A stretch of 64,000 nt of DNA from assembly GCA_014621425.1 (NCBI GenBank), contig JAANBB010000118.1, positions 1 to 64,000 of the forward strand, in the 5' to 3' direction. The stretch comes from Cylindrodendrum hubeiense (taxonomy: Eukaryota; Ascomycota; Sordariomycetes; Hypocreales; Nectriaceae). The notes under the pieces are model-generated. The model did no database searches and was not told the DNA's origin. It saw nothing but the letters and a program-made list of their open reading frames with translations. The stretch's first letter is position 1. Every line of letters begins with the position of its first letter. Position numbers and translations under genes: made by a program. Shown here in pieces: positions 35,524 through 47,931 of the stretch.

Positions 35524-36327
35524 AGACACCCCGTCGCTTATCACAAGCTTTCACGGTCTGTTGTCGTATCTGAAACGATGAGAGGAGGCATCCATGCTTT
35601 TATCTTTTGTCTTTGAGGCTAGTCTAGTCTCGTGATAATCATCACACCACGGTCTAGACTACGGACACTTCCCGGGACTAGGAATGTTATCCATGCGTAC
35701 CACGCTCGCCAAGTGGGCCCTTCACCTGGGTGCCGAGAGCCACTTCGACAACCGGATCTCATTCATTGTTGCCGAGCATTGCCGGAGCCGCATGAACGAC
35801 TCCCATCCCCTGGCAACCGCATCGCCGGGTCTGTTCTGCTGGGCCACCACGCCATTTTTTCTGCACTTCATGTCTTTTTCTTTTTTCCATTTGTCTCCTT
35901 GTTTTTTTATGACCAGATACGACGACGGGAAATATCATAGACGGTTATGGGCCTGCTGCAACAGCCAGCGGCATCTTGGATGCGAGAAGGATGAGAGCAA
36001 CAGGGTCATGGCGAGCGCAATTTCCACATTAGATTATTATTGGTTTTATTGGTTTTATTGTTTTCTTGAAATTGATAAAAAATGAATTCAGGGTATACCG
36101 CCTAGCCTTCTGTTCCTTGCATGTATGTTCCTCCGTGACCGTCTATATCCTCTATAGGCCCTGTCTATGCCATTAAAATCCTTGATCCCGTCTATAGTCT
36201 ATATCTGTATACCTCTATACGTGTGTATGTGTTTGTGTGTGTGTTTGTGTGTGTGTTTGTGTGTGTGTTTGTGTGTGTGTTTTGTGGGCAAATATATGCC
36301 CGGTATAATGAGCTCTGGGTTGCCCAT
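35524..36327. other. Convergent 3' flanks with a GT minisatellite
   Basis: The 3' ends of the D-LDH and the DHA1 pump converge here. A 12-base GT-rich repeat lies at 36231-36284. No gene is visible. Confidence 0.6.
36231..36284. repeat. 12-bp GT-rich minisatellite
   Basis: The unit gtttgtgtgtgt is repeated about four and a half times, just past the 3' end of the DHA1 transporter gene. Confidence 0.9.
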
Positions 36328-38283
36328 TTAGGGGTTGCTCACGTAGCTCCTGGCTCGGCGCAAATCCTCGTCGTTCTGGGAGTCATTCCTGACCAGGGCA
36401 CCGCCGGGAGTGATTGCAAGACCCTTGGCCTTTTCAATATCATCGACATTAGGGTCTTCCTCTTCTCCAGCGTACGCGTACTTGCTTCGCTGACGGATCC
36501 TGGCGCCGAACTTCCAGAACATGAAGGGAATCGCGCAGCACGCGAGACTGATAAAGGCCAGGAGCGTAGATGCCCACTGGTCGCCGAGGCGCGCGTACAT
36601 CTGCGCCGTGAAGAGGACGACAGCGGCACCCCAGAAACTTCGGATGCAGGTCTTGGCAGCCAGGGCGGAGGCAGCCTGGTGCTGGTACGAGTCGACGAGG
36701 TAGTTGTTGGCCGAGTTGTAAAGGAAGATGAAGCCGAAGCCAACGGGGAAACCGCCCATAGCAGGGCCGGCCCACGAAAGTTCCGAGTATGAAGTCCAGG
36801 CGAAGATAAACAGACCGATAGGAATGCACCAGCAAGAAATCATCATGGGAATCAGACGGACCTCGGCGGGCGGGTGGCCGTTGTGCTTGTTGACCATCTT
36901 CATGTAGTGCTTGTTGACAAGGGGCGCGCAGGCGGCAGAGAGGAGGACGCCGACAGCCACAGGAATAAACATCAGACCAGTCTTGCCGGAAGAATATCCC
37001 TTACCTCCCTGGTAAATGATGGGGAAGGCAACGAAGAACATGTACAGGAGACCATATAGGACACTCATGTACACCGAGATAAGGAAAACGATGAGCTCTC
37101 CGAAGAGCAGCTGGAAGGGGCGAATCATGAAGATGCGAAGACGCTCCGAAAAGGGGCGCATGTCGATCTCCTGTTCCGTGACATGGTCGGCCTCACCGGT
37201 AGTCTCGCGGAGCTTGGCGGCGCGGCGGGCAAGAATGGTGGGAGTGTAGGTCTCGGGGACGGTGAAGGTGATGAGAATCCAGACAACTCCGGCGAAGATG
37301 AGCTGGATCCAGTACAGCCAGCGCCAGCTGGTAGCGTCGGAGAGGAAACCACCGATGAGGGGGCCAACTGCGATTATCCATTAGCATTCCGTCCAATTTT
37401 TTGATGTGATTTCCAGAGTGACTTACTGGCAGGGCCAATGAAGGGAGCGGCAGAGAAGGCGGCCATGGGAACACCTCGTTCCTCGGTCCTCCAGAGATCG
37501 GCAAGAGTACCGCCGACGAGTGTCATGGGTGCTGAGAATGCAATACCGTCGATGGCACGGCAGACAAGGAGAGTCTCAATGTTCTTGGCGAGGGCGCAGG
37601 GGATGATGAAGACGACGGCGACGAGCAGAGTTGAGCCGCTAGATACTGGTCAGTGCCTTGAACAGGATAATATCATTACATGCGACTTACTAGATGACTC
37701 GGCGGCCGTAGATTTCGGATAGGGGGGCAAAGATCATGGGACCAATACCAAAGCCCACGACGAAGATGGAGATGCTCACGAGAGCAAGCTCCTCGCTAAC
37801 ACCCAGGTCCTCTTCAACACCGGGGATATCAGCGGTGATGACCGACGAGGCAAACGCGACAACGAAGCAGGTCACCGCCACGACCATGGTGCACCACCAC
37901 TTGTACGCCTTGGACCAGTTCTTGGGGTTCTCCGGGTCGTTGGGCGTGAAGGTGACGAGCTTGTAGCGGCGCTCGCCCAGCTGCCCGGACTTGCGTGCCA
38001 CGGCCTCGGGCTCGACGGGGCCCGGGATGGAGCCTGACGGCACCTCGACGCGGTACTCGTCCAGGTTGGCGGTGGCGCTCAGCGTGCGGTACGGCAGCTC
38101 AATGTCCAGCTCCGGGTCCCGGGGCTCCTTGTGGGAGACCACGCGGGACAGCCGTTGCGAGTTGGACATGGAGCGCACCCGCGAGCTGGTGATGGGGGCA
38201 AACTCCCGGGAGACATCGTCGTCTTCCCGACCGGAGTCGCCAGGCAGGGTAGCCGACGATGAAGTATTTGATGATGCAGGCAT
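36328..38283 (-). CDS. MFS transporter, DHA1 (12-helix drug:H+ antiporter) family
   Basis: Exons read complement of 37691-38283, 37427-37638 and 36328-37367, giving 614 aa; all phases match. The N-terminal 130 residues are hydrophilic and Ser/Glu-rich. They end in [16 protein letters not shown], the pre-helix-1 signature of fungal DHA1 polyamine/drug pumps (FLR1/TPO-like). Motif A is [14 protein letters not shown], which spans intron 1. [20 protein letters not shown] and APFIGPAIGPLIGGF (motif C, spanning intron 2) follow. The sixth helix side has [13 protein letters not shown], and the last loop [17 protein letters not shown] is charged. The substrate is unknown: polyamines, azoles and plant phenolics are known for relatives. 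The start was taken at the first ATG in frame; the extension beyond it lacks one. Confidence 0.9.
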
Positions 38284-39252
38284 GATAGCGCAATGCGTAG
38301 GAGATGTAGGGGATAAGAGAGAGGATGAAGTCACACTGTCACACACGTCGATTGCAGTTCCCTTTGACACCGAGGGGAGGCCGGCCAGTATATATACTCT
38401 ACAATACCCGAGGTCCCTACCGAAATCTCAACCACCCTCGTCCAACCAGATGCCAGATCCCAGATGTGTTACTTCGTACGGACCATGACGACCACGACGA
38501 CGGACTACCCGAAAGCCGAACCAAGGAAATTGAGTCGGTGGGATCCACTGAGCCACAGTAGCGGCTGCGAACCATCCCTCCCATGCGCACGCGGGTGCGG
38601 CTCCAACCGACCCAAGGGGGTGGGGGCCCTCCCGTGGGATTTTTTCCTCGGCCCTTAAACGTGCTTTGCCCTTTGGGGATGGGGATAACTCGGTGTTTTG
38701 GTCAGGGCGCCACTTTGGGCCGCGCGCGCCCCATTTATTCTGGCCGATTCCAGTCACGAACTTTGTCACAGGAGATTACGCGCAGACGTCTCAGATCCAG
38801 AGGCGAGATCCCAGACTCCTGCATGGCCCTTCCAGGGCGCTGGAAAGCTTCGCTGCTGGATTTCCCCCAGGCCCGCTGTGCTGCTGCTCGCAACGACGTC
38901 GTGGAGCGGAAGCTGGCCGAGCTGCCGGGGAGGGTCACGGAGGTGAAAAAAATGAGGGGCTCCACAGTCGGCTCCGGGTGGGTCCCGAAAGAGGGGCCAC
39001 GGCGACGGCCGGGCCGGCATCGGCTGGAATGAGTCTTAGAGGCTGAGGCTGAGCCCCACTTCTAACACAGCTACATGAACTTATCGTCATTAATATTGCA
39101 GGGGGAGGGGTCTGCCCAGTGATCGGTAATAAACCCGGTAATTATTAATCGGGATACTAGGGCTATGGTTGTTATCAAAGCATGCATCCATAATTGTCTA
39201 TTCCCGTCGACGTCCTCGCCATCGCCCTCCCTCCCCTTTTCTCCGTCCAGCC
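38284..39252. other. Promoter of DHA1 pump and F-box 3' flank
   Basis: The sequence is GC-rich to about 39050, then AT-richer toward the F-box stop codon. Overlapping frames on both strands at 38580-39050 are typical of GC-rich spacer. No gene is recognised. Confidence 0.55.
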
Positions 39253-41628
39253 CTAACGCAACTCCACATCCATCCTCGTAATGCCACTCACTTCTTCCAC
39301 CAGATCCACGCTTACCGTGCCACTCATTCGATCGCCGTCCCTGCCTGCCATCAGTCGCCGGTATCGTTCCACTGAGGGATTCGTCCATCGTGTTCTGCAC
39401 TCCGCTCCATCAAGGAAGGGGAAGGCCATCCCGGAGGCTTCTGATGTATCAGCCATCTCCACTTCGGCCATGGCAGTATCACCGTCAGGATCAACATGCC
39501 TCACGCTCCCGTCGTGTTGGATGGAAGCCCGAGCGAACGCCTCTTCACGCCCAACATGCATGGCCCATGTCCGAGCCCACCCTTCCGCGCTGAAGGCCCA
39601 GAGCACCATGTCAGGGCCAGATTCAAGGGCCAGCTCCACCAGGTTGCTACAGATAGCAACTGGTTGGCCCTGAATCTCCAGTGGATATGCTGCGCTGTCT
39701 TGGAACGGGTTGTCAAAGACGTCGATTTCGCGGTAGTTCTCCTCCGGCCTCCAGTTTACCCACTCCGATAGCGTTTCCACCTCTTCATTCCCGGTAGCTC
39801 TTCTAGACTGATAGACAGAGCTTCCCTGAGAAATATTGTGGAACATGTCTGGTGGGATAGTATAAAAAACAACAATCTGTTCGTCAGACTCGGCGACGCT
39901 TTGTGGGGCCGTGCTGTTGGAAGTAACCTCATCTGACTTAACGCGCATAGAGCCCCCACTGTAGACTGAAAATGTTACTGCAACGCGGACCCCATGCCGT
40001 GTGTCTGCCCCAGCAGTGTACAACATGGGTAACGGGGACGACGCGGCCGATGGTGGCCGAAACCAAACCTTGCGAATTAGCCGGTTCAAGGAGCCGAATG
40101 GAGCATCCGTCCCCAGACAAAGGTTTCCCGTCTTGGGATCCGTGAACAGAATATGGTATCCGTCACTAAGAGGGATAGCTCTGTAGTGATCTGCACTACT
40201 GGCTGAGACTCTGCGCACGAGTCCATCACTGGGTAGCCGTTGATCAATCAGATCGCGTGGTCTGACGCACGATCGTTGGGATGGCAAATCGCTGACGGAA
40301 TGGATATCATGGATGACGGTTCCCCCAGTCCCTGCACCCATTACCGAAACAACTCCGTTGCTCCCAGAACGAATGAAACTGGTCTCAAAGCCTTCAGAGA
40401 TGTTCCCCACTGGTCCGAAAGCGTCACCAAGAGCTGCAGCAGAACTGATAAGGCGTAACTTCTTGCTGGTGTCGACCCCTCTCCTTCGTGGAAGGAAGTA
40501 TAGATAGTCGCTCGGCGATGCGAGGGGAAACCATCTGCTCAGGTCCTGATTTGTGAGAGCGTCTACCTAATGAAGCTCAATGCTAGCCGTGCACCCAAAG
40601 GCGACGCAATTTCGCTGAGGACACAGTGCAACAGAGCGAGGGGGATCGTCAGGGTGACAGATTCTCCTGTAAACCGATCGCGGACCCTCCTCGATAGGAG
40701 GCGCTCGAGACACAGGGTTGACCTTGCAAACACAAGCAGGGGGGATGAGGCTGTTCGGGTTGGGCGTACTCGGGCCCGAGCCTTCATTCGATGCGTTGGC
40801 TGATGTTGGCTTCGATGTTCCAACCCTCTCGGCCATGATGTTGCACACCATTCCCATTCGACCTTCCATCAAAACTGCCACAGCGTGGCGACCCGCTGAA
40901 GTATCCATGCTACACGAGATGACTTGTCGTGGGCAGACAACGGTAGCCACAGGCCGAGGGATTCCGAGGGCCTTGCTCTCTCTCGGCCGTAATGGAACAG
41001 ACCATGTCGACCATGGGTTGGAACAAACATGGTTCAATTCGTAGACATATACCGTCCGTCCGTGCGTCGCTAGAAGGAACCGTCCACAGAGGCTGACTGT
41101 GAAGACGAGGGCCCCATGTAAAGCGCCAACCGTGGATCCCGGTACCAATCCATCGAAATTCGTGTATCCTACTTCTTTAAATGCGCTCTTTTGCAGGTTT
41201 ACCAGGGCACACTCTCTCGAGATCCATTTGCTCATTATTCTCTCCTGATCGAGTTTGAAGAGTCGCGTTATGTTCAGGGGAGTCACAAGCTGAAGGAAGC
41301 TGCTCCACCATCCACCCCTCTTCAACATGCGGACGAGGAGCCCCCGATTAAGACTTGCAAGGAACCACGAGCGACACGTATGTCGAGCGACGTTGTAATC
41401 TTCCGGAGCCAGTAGGAAGTAGATTTGATGGATGGTCTCGTTCGGCAACCGCATCGAGCTGGGACGATCTACAATGGTTAACTTCTGACGGGGTCCACCG
41501 CCACCAGACCGCCTACTATCCATCTGCAGGACTCTGTAGTCGCTGCCCAACTTTTCCACGTTGGCAACATCTGCAGGTCCAGGATTTATGGATTGGCCGC
41601 AGTCAAGGATCAACGCCACAGCCGCCAT
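39253..41628 (-). pseudogene. F-box protein gene interrupted by one in-frame TAG
   Basis: One continuous frame of 792 codons is broken only by TAG at 40567-40569 (codon 354). Upstream of it, 353 residues carry the F-box near residues 59-105 (MRLPNETIHQIYFLLAPEDYNVARHTCRSWF), which would bind Skp1 in an SCF ubiquitin ligase. They are followed by a beta-rich repeat-like region (SLCGRFLLATHGRTVYVYE, CPQRNCVAFGCTASIELH). Downstream, VDALTNQDLSRWFPLASP runs on in the same frame for 437 residues, ending TRMDVELR. In fungal homologues as I recall them, a Trp stands at the stop (IELHWVDALT). So TGG to TAG, a single transition, explains the break. No intron with acceptable borders removes the stop without deleting conserved residues. 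It may be a null allele, a sequencing error or readthrough. The start (MAAVAL) is uncertain. Confidence 0.8.
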
Positions 41629-42122
41629 GATCCCTCCTGGCGTGTTGCCGGGTCGCTTCAACCGCGTCCTTGATCTGGTAGGCGTTGTCCCTGCGACGCC
41701 TCTCGAGAGGAGGATTTGTGAGGACGTCTTGGGTTGTTCAGCCTCCCAAATTGGAGGCTGTGGATGATGCGTAGGGATGGGAGACTGTAGGTAGCAAGGG
41801 ATTGTGTAGGTTTTGAGTAAGTGGTGATGAATGACGAGAGAACGTGACGTGGTGTCGGACAGGCAACAGCCAATTCATGCAGCTCCTGCTTTGTCTTGCG
41901 AGAGGCACCACACGCACCACACGTACCTACGCACACTCTCTCTCTCTCCGTGCCTGCGGTTGAAATCCAAAGACAGGCATTTCATCTACTGTTCACTCAG
42001 CGCGATTAAGCATAATAATTGGATGTGTAATTAAGACATGTAGTCTATCAATGTTCACAATAACTCCACGAGCAAGCTGCAACCAAGCGCCGTACCATGC
42101 ATTAACTCTCAGACCCAAGCCG
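41629..42122. other. F-box promoter and CSC1 3' flank
   Basis: Short spacer. A CT dinucleotide run lies at about 41936-41947. No gene is seen. Confidence 0.6.
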
Positions 42123-44839
42123 TTAGACAGTTCTCCCTCCGTCTCTCCACACATTTGACTCCCCTATTCCAAGGCTACTGTCGGTGCTGGCCAGGATCCG
42201 TGGGTCCTGGTCTTCGCTTGCCTCTGTTCGGTCGTCGGGTATGACTGGGGGTGGGTCACGGTAGATCCATGGCTGCTGTAGTCTGTTTTGCTGTCAGTTT
42301 TACTTTGTATCGGCAAGAATATGAGAGTACATACGGAACGATGAGGCTAGGGTTGACAAAGGTCAGGCCCTTTTCCCTGTACTCGTCGAGTGTGCTTCCA
42401 CGACGTAAAATGCGTCGTGCCGGTGGCGAGCCCTCGTCGTCAAATGTATCGTCCGAGACTGCCTCCTCTTCCGATTCCTCGCCTGTACTGATCGCACGGA
42501 GCGCGATGTACTTGGTTAGAGGCTCAAACCGCTCCTTGATGTAGAAGCTATACCAGATGGTAAAGGGAACGAGCGGTAGGATGAAAATAGACTGGACGAA
42601 TGCGGTGAGCGTAGCGATCTGCCCAAACATGACAACCTCGAAAACAACCAGTCCAATGATGATCCGCTGGCATATTATGCGCCATGCACCTCCAGTGGCA
42701 TGCTGGGGTTGGTCCATCGCATACAGCACCATGTACTTGAAGGCAAAGTATCCGAGGCCGAAATAAATCGTGCCGATTACTAGAATCACAAGCCCAAGCT
42801 TGAGAACGCTGTATATGAGGCACAGGTTGAACACAAGTAAGGCCGTCGGCAGGTAGAAGCCATATTGAAAGACAGGCGGTTTCTTCAGCTCGGAATAGTC
42901 GCGCGGAGTGCTTGACATCATCCGATCGAATGGGTATAGAAAGACACTTCCAACTTCCAAGATCCTGAAGGGCATGAGGCCAATGCCCTGCAACATGATG
43001 AAACAAATGTAGAATTCGGAAAGTCTTTCTACATCTCTGGCGATGATAGTTGGGATTAGGCTTGTGTCTTTCAATAGGCCCTGCAAGACGCTCCAGAAAT
43101 CCAAACCGGTTGTCGAGATAGTGAAGACAAAAAAGGTGTTGAAGAAGGTGAAGAAGAAGTTCTTGGAGATGACAGACAGTTCCACATCCCCTTGGGAGAT
43201 CATTCCTTGGCAATTCGAAAGCCAGTCGTAGAGGTACGGGACAGCAACGTTAAGAAGAGAGACCACTAGGGTAGGGATACCATTCTGGAACAATGAATAG
43301 ATGATGGTGTGGCTCTGTAACCAGGCGGCAAACTGGGGCGCCACCGCCCTAATCGCACAGATGCTCAGCAAAGATGCGAGGAAAGCCGTAGGGAAAATCC
43401 AGACGAGGGTGAGGATGGTGATAAAGAGGGTAACAGCCCAAGACTTGAGTCGGCGGATGCCACGGGGAGAGTACGTGTTTTCCCAGACCAGGTCAGACGG
43501 GGCGGGAGTCGTCTTGGTTAACAATCTGCCGGGCCGAGGGTCTATCCTGGCCTGGATAAACATTTGGCATGAGGCAACCGAGTCCATCGTAACGAGGGCC
43601 ATATCGGTTGGTTCGTACTTGTTCTTGCGAGCCTCGACAATCCTTTCATCCAGTCGACGAAGCCTCTCCTCGTAGTAGTCGATGGCATCAACTTTGCGGG
43701 ACCGTATGCCAAGAAAACCGTAGCGAATGCTGACATTGGGCCGATCCTGGTCTCCCCAGTCGCCCTGTTCCAACTCAGAGTTTAGGAGACGTCCGTTCTC
43801 GTCGGCGTCTTCGTCAGCATCCTCCCTCTGAGAGTTGCTTGAGCTGGATTGGTCCATCCACGAAGTACCTCGTCTATACTTTAGGTGCTTAGACCAAGCC
43901 GTCTCGAGTTTTCTGAGAGTGGCGTCTCTCACTGCCACCAGGTCGTCCAGCTTCCTCCAGTCGCGGCATATCGTAACAGCATCGACCGTGCCAATGTTCA
44001 GTTTCTCGATCAGGTTTTTGATTTTTTGTTCCGATCTGAGGTCCGAGGGGATACCAGTCAGGCGGAATGTCCGATCGGTAACGGTGGACTGGGATCCGAG
44101 ATACTCTTGTCGGAACCGGATGATTCGAAAGGTCTCCCAGTTGACAGAGTAAATTGTCAGGCCGACAAAGAAGTAGGTGAAGAAAACGTATGCCCATAGG
44201 TATCTGAGCCCGTGTTTACTGTCACTCCCGTCAGGTCCTTTAGACAAATCGAAATCCTCCATCGCAATTGGCAGCTGGCTTGACATGTAGAGAGGGTCCA
44301 GGGTTTTGTTGCCAAAGTGAATAGAGAAGTCACGGTAGTAGTTGTTTATTGGCCAGAGGACAACGGTCGCGAAGAAGGCCATAATGGCAAAGAGTCGGCC
44401 GGACATTTTAAAGAATGTCAAGAACTGCGCCGGTCAGTACGTCATGCTTCTGTTATCATGCAGCACCGAACTTCAACGTACCACAAACGCATCAAGGCCG
44501 GCTGTTGACAGGATTTGCTCCTCGGTGACCTTGTACAATTGCGGGATCCATCCGAAGGCCGTGTTGGAGAGGGTAGGGAGATTGATGGAGGGGTCGAGAC
44601 GACGTTTGCGAGCGGCGTACAGGGCGGGCCATCGCGGGCGAAGAATCTAGAACAGGCGGTTAGCGGCGCGCCGACGATTGAACAGCCGGGATAGAGCCCG
44701 TTGCACGTACACAGAAGGCGAGGAACGCCGTGAGGCCAAGCAGCAACGAGAGCACAAGCTGGACCTGGAGGCTCTTGTTGTTTGTAGGCTGCACAAAGTC
44801 CTTGGGGTCGCACGGCTCGTAGCCGTCTTTGGGTCGCAT
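42123..44839 (-). CDS. CSC1/OSCA-family calcium-permeable channel (RSN1/PHM7-like, DUF221)
   Basis: Multi-pass membrane protein of the osmosensitive/mechanosensitive cation channel family. Exons read complement of 44711-44839, 44482-44646, 42335-44424 and 42123-42282, giving 847 aa. The N-terminal RSN1 region has SLQVQLVLSLLLGLTAFLAF, then RPRWPALYAARKRR and GWIPQLYKVTEEQILSTAGLDAF, the standard opening of the family. The cytosolic loop is PHM7_cyt-like (TFRLTGIPSDLRSEQKIKNL, RRLDERI). The channel region has the expected series of hydrophobic helices, including TFFVFTISTTGLDFW and GIGLMPFRILEVGSVFLYP. The last exon was found from the splice GTATGT..AACAG and encodes LQQPWIYRDPPPVIPDD; reading straight through the donor instead would end at a wrong stop near 42256. 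It may act in osmotic calcium signalling. Confidence 0.92.
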
Positions 44840-47391
44840 TGTGGGCGACAGCGCGGCGCGGGCGCGAGCGACGTGGTCGAGATGCAATGTCGCGATGTTG
44901 GTCGAGGGCAGCGTTCGTTGAGGTTGGAGGCGGGCGGCTGGATGCGGGAGGCTGGAGCTGTCGAAGCTGTTGCAGCTGGTGCAGCTGGTACAGTTGCAGC
45001 GGTAGTGTGGTGGCTTGAGACCTTGAGACTGATTACCTTATCGAATCGTCAGGGATGCAGCATTGAACAAGTGCCGTGACTGGTGATGACGTATCTAGTG
45101 CACGGGCCAGGTTTTCTTCAGCTCGTCAAATTGGGCATCATCGGTCGTCATGGCATTGAATGGCTCCATCTTCATCCAACGTTGCAAGTTTGGACGCATT
45201 TCATGTCTGTCATGTCTGTCTCCCAGTGTCCCGTCCGTGTTCTTTCGCATTTCATCACACATTGCAACATTGCCAGGCCTTCAACACACCAGGCTAAACC
45301 CTCGCTGCCCTTGAATCCGCCTTTGAATCCGCCTTTGAATCCGCCTCGGCACCAAGACGCCATGACGCACGCCTCCAACGCGTTACCAACACTTGCGTGG
45401 TCAACGCATGACTAGCCTTGGGTTATACTGCTGATTTCTTTTCACTTGTGTTTTTTGATCATCCTGATATTGAGTGACTGGCTTACCTACCTCTTGTTAT
45501 GCTTACCCACCAGCGTCATCACCCTACCCACCTGTCTGGTTGCCGCGCTCCATGGTTCACTTCAGCTTGCCCTTCGCTCCTGCATGCGAGACATCCCCGT
45601 TTCTTAGTATGAGCAGTACGAGCAGATTAAAAAATTGCATTACAGATTCAGGCAAACACGAGCGTGCCGTGATCGAATTTTCGTCCCCAGGCAGAGGAAT
45701 ACTCCTCCCCACAGCTGCCGCCTGCGCGCCTAGATCGCCTGACAAGGCATCCTTCCGCCTAAGGCTGCAGGCTGATCGGCGAACGGACTCGGGCATGCCT
45801 GTATCCGAACCACCCTGGACCAACGGATTGAAAGCTGAATAGGACGCGTCAAAAACTCTCATCATTCCGTCCCTGTCCGCCAGTACACCCTCTGTTGAAG
45901 ATGTCCATCAAGGGTAACGTTCCAATGCCCAGACAACGGCCAAACTACGCAAGACTGTAGCGTCATTGGTTTGTTCATCAACTCGCCGAGTCGTGTCTGC
46001 ACTTTGCTCCTAGTGGAGCTGAAACTATGAAACTGTGAGGATCACAATCAGGCAGGAATCTTTCCGACTACTACTCTACTCTACAATGACCAATAAATCC
46101 TCCGAGCTCTATTTCCAGATTCATTCCTACGCGTGTCGGACTTTGAGCGCTTTCTCCGCCGTATATGCTTAACCCACCCCCTCTTCTCCTCACCATAAGC
46201 GCGGGGCCCCCAATGCGAACCGCGGGCGCACTCCAACGGCAACAAGGCGCTCAGGTGGCAAATTAATGAGGCTAAGAATAATACGGGGGTAGTTCTCCCC
46301 TCATATTACTGGTATCTGACGTTATCAAAAATAGCCTCAGCCGAAACGGGCGCCAGAAGGGACGCGTGGCCGCAAGTGTGGCCTCACGATATGGATTTGA
46401 GATATCCGAACCAGGCTGCGGATATGGTGGTGAACAGGTCGCGTCAACCAAAGTCCTACATAGACTACTCGACGAATTCATCTCCCCGGGTATCCCCCTC
46501 GGTATCGGTTCCGGCGGAGGTTGTGTCCAATAGTCGTCATCGACACACCCCCTTACAAGGCTTCATCAGCTCTCTCGAACCTCCTCCTCCGACTTTTCTC
46601 AGCTCAGTCAACGAGCAATTTAAGGACACGCCATCTTCAATCCCGGTACCTTCGGCTTCCATGCGTCACGTCGGATGAAAAAAACTCGACGCCCGGCCAA
46701 ACCTGAACACCTTCTCAAACCACTGGCTGAGGGGGTTCCCCGCCTGCTTAATCTCAATCTTTTCGCCACAACGTTGCTATTCCCCGCTCGAATCGGCCGG
46801 CCTCATGCGGGCGGTGTACAAAGTACATCCGAGCACTCTTTATTGTTCGAATATCGTGGCATGGCGGGGCCAATGTCTCTCCAGCGGGTGCCCGGCTGTC
46901 TCGTGCGTTGGCGTGGCTTTGCCACCCCGTCTATGTTCAGATTGTATCTGGAAGATCGACAGTTTGCACAGAGCTCCTGTCCCCCGGGAAAAGATCTTTT
47001 CCCTCCAGCTTCTAGATGATGACGGGCCCAACGTTTGAATGGAACATGCAAAGAAGCGAGCTGAAACAAGTTCACAGGCCACTTCCTACGAATCTCTTAG
47101 CGTATTCGTCACTCAGGAACCGTTGCGTGTCCTATGGATGTTCAGGTGTCTCCGTGCAGCATTTTCTGTTCAGCTGCCGCCATCCTCCTGCCCATCCGCC
47201 CTAACGGTGTGACCGGGATTGGGTCTCAAACCGCCCTGTGCCGTGATGTGTATTCGCCTCCTCCTCTGTGGCAAGCCGAGGACGCCGTCTACCTTGGCTT
47301 CTACAAAAGCGTGGCAGAGAACCCTATTGTTTCCTGCGAGCCATCGTACTGTTATTCTGCTTTCATTCTACTATTCGTATGATCTTTCATC
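44840..47391. other. 2.5 kb gene-poor spacer
   Basis: The left part holds the CSC1 promoter, with two CAGCTG palindromes at 44973-44978 and 44982-44987. A 12-base tandem repeat lies at 45310-45346. The open frames (for example 46675-47019, plus, 114 codons) have no recognisable domain and overlap others. Confidence 0.5.
45310..45346. repeat. 12-bp tandem repeat, three copies
   Basis: The unit ttgaatccgcct is repeated three times and preserves a frame reading LNPP-LNPP-LNPP, but no supportable gene surrounds it. Confidence 0.8.
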
Positions 47392-47931
47392 ATGTCGGGC
47401 TCGAGGACTCAATACCACGCAGACCACGCGGTCCAGCAGAGTACTTCCGTCGATATCAACATGTGGATTGAGGTGCGACGTCATTACGCTGCGTCAACCA
47501 ACAGCACGAGGACCGGCGTACCGAGGCCGAGCGCCTGGGACGCTTCACACTCTGCGACGAGACAACAACCCGTTCCTGTCGATGAAATCGTGGCACTGGT
47601 AAACCAACACAGTTCGAGGGACCCATGGGATGGCATTGGAATGGTCCAGGCACCACCGACCACAACAGCCAACTGGTACGACCCTCACCAGCATCAATAC
47701 CAACAACAAACATACAACTACGACAGCGGATCCCGATGGGACACGGGTCCAGGGAACCCAAGCCCGGGGGCAGAATACATCGACAGTACGCAGGCTGATC
47801 ACGGCAGCCAAGGATCTGAAGAGCAACAGGAGTCTTCTGACCGAGTCAAGGACGCTAGCTCTGCCGGAAAGCACAAGAGCCACTCAAAGAGCGACACAAG
47901 TCGCAAACACATTCCATCACGCCGTTCTTAG
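47392..47931 (+). CDS. Orphan low-complexity protein, hypothetical
   Basis: An uninterrupted 179-aa frame with a TTTCATC-ATG start. I do not recognise it. The middle is rich in Gln, His, Tyr and Asp (DPHQHQYQQQTYNYDSGS), the next part in Ser/Glu/Gln, and the last 25 residues are basic (KHKSHSKSDTSRKHIPSRRS), like a nuclear localisation signal. There is no signal peptide or membrane helix. Composition and length suggest a disordered, perhaps nuclear, lineage-specific protein. It sits alone in a gene-poor stretch. It could be a chance frame; no intron or homology supports it. Confidence 0.42.
   Translation: MSGSRTQYHADHAVQQSTSVDINMWIEVRRHYAASTNSTRTGVPRPSAWDASHSATRQQPVPVDEIVALVNQHSSRDPWDGIGMVQAPPTTTANWYDPHQHQYQQQTYNYDSGSRWDTGPGNPSPGAEYIDSTQADHGSQGSEEQQESSDRVKDASSAGKHKSHSKSDTSRKHIPSRRS

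Noticed and set aside
40411..40569. An intron that removes the TAG in the F-box gene
   Set aside because: The only nearby GT..AG pairing would be about 36 bases and would delete conserved residues on both sides.
46675..47204. Overlapping plus-strand frames upstream of the first orphan
   Set aside because: Several frames overlap with no dominant one, and none resembles a known protein.
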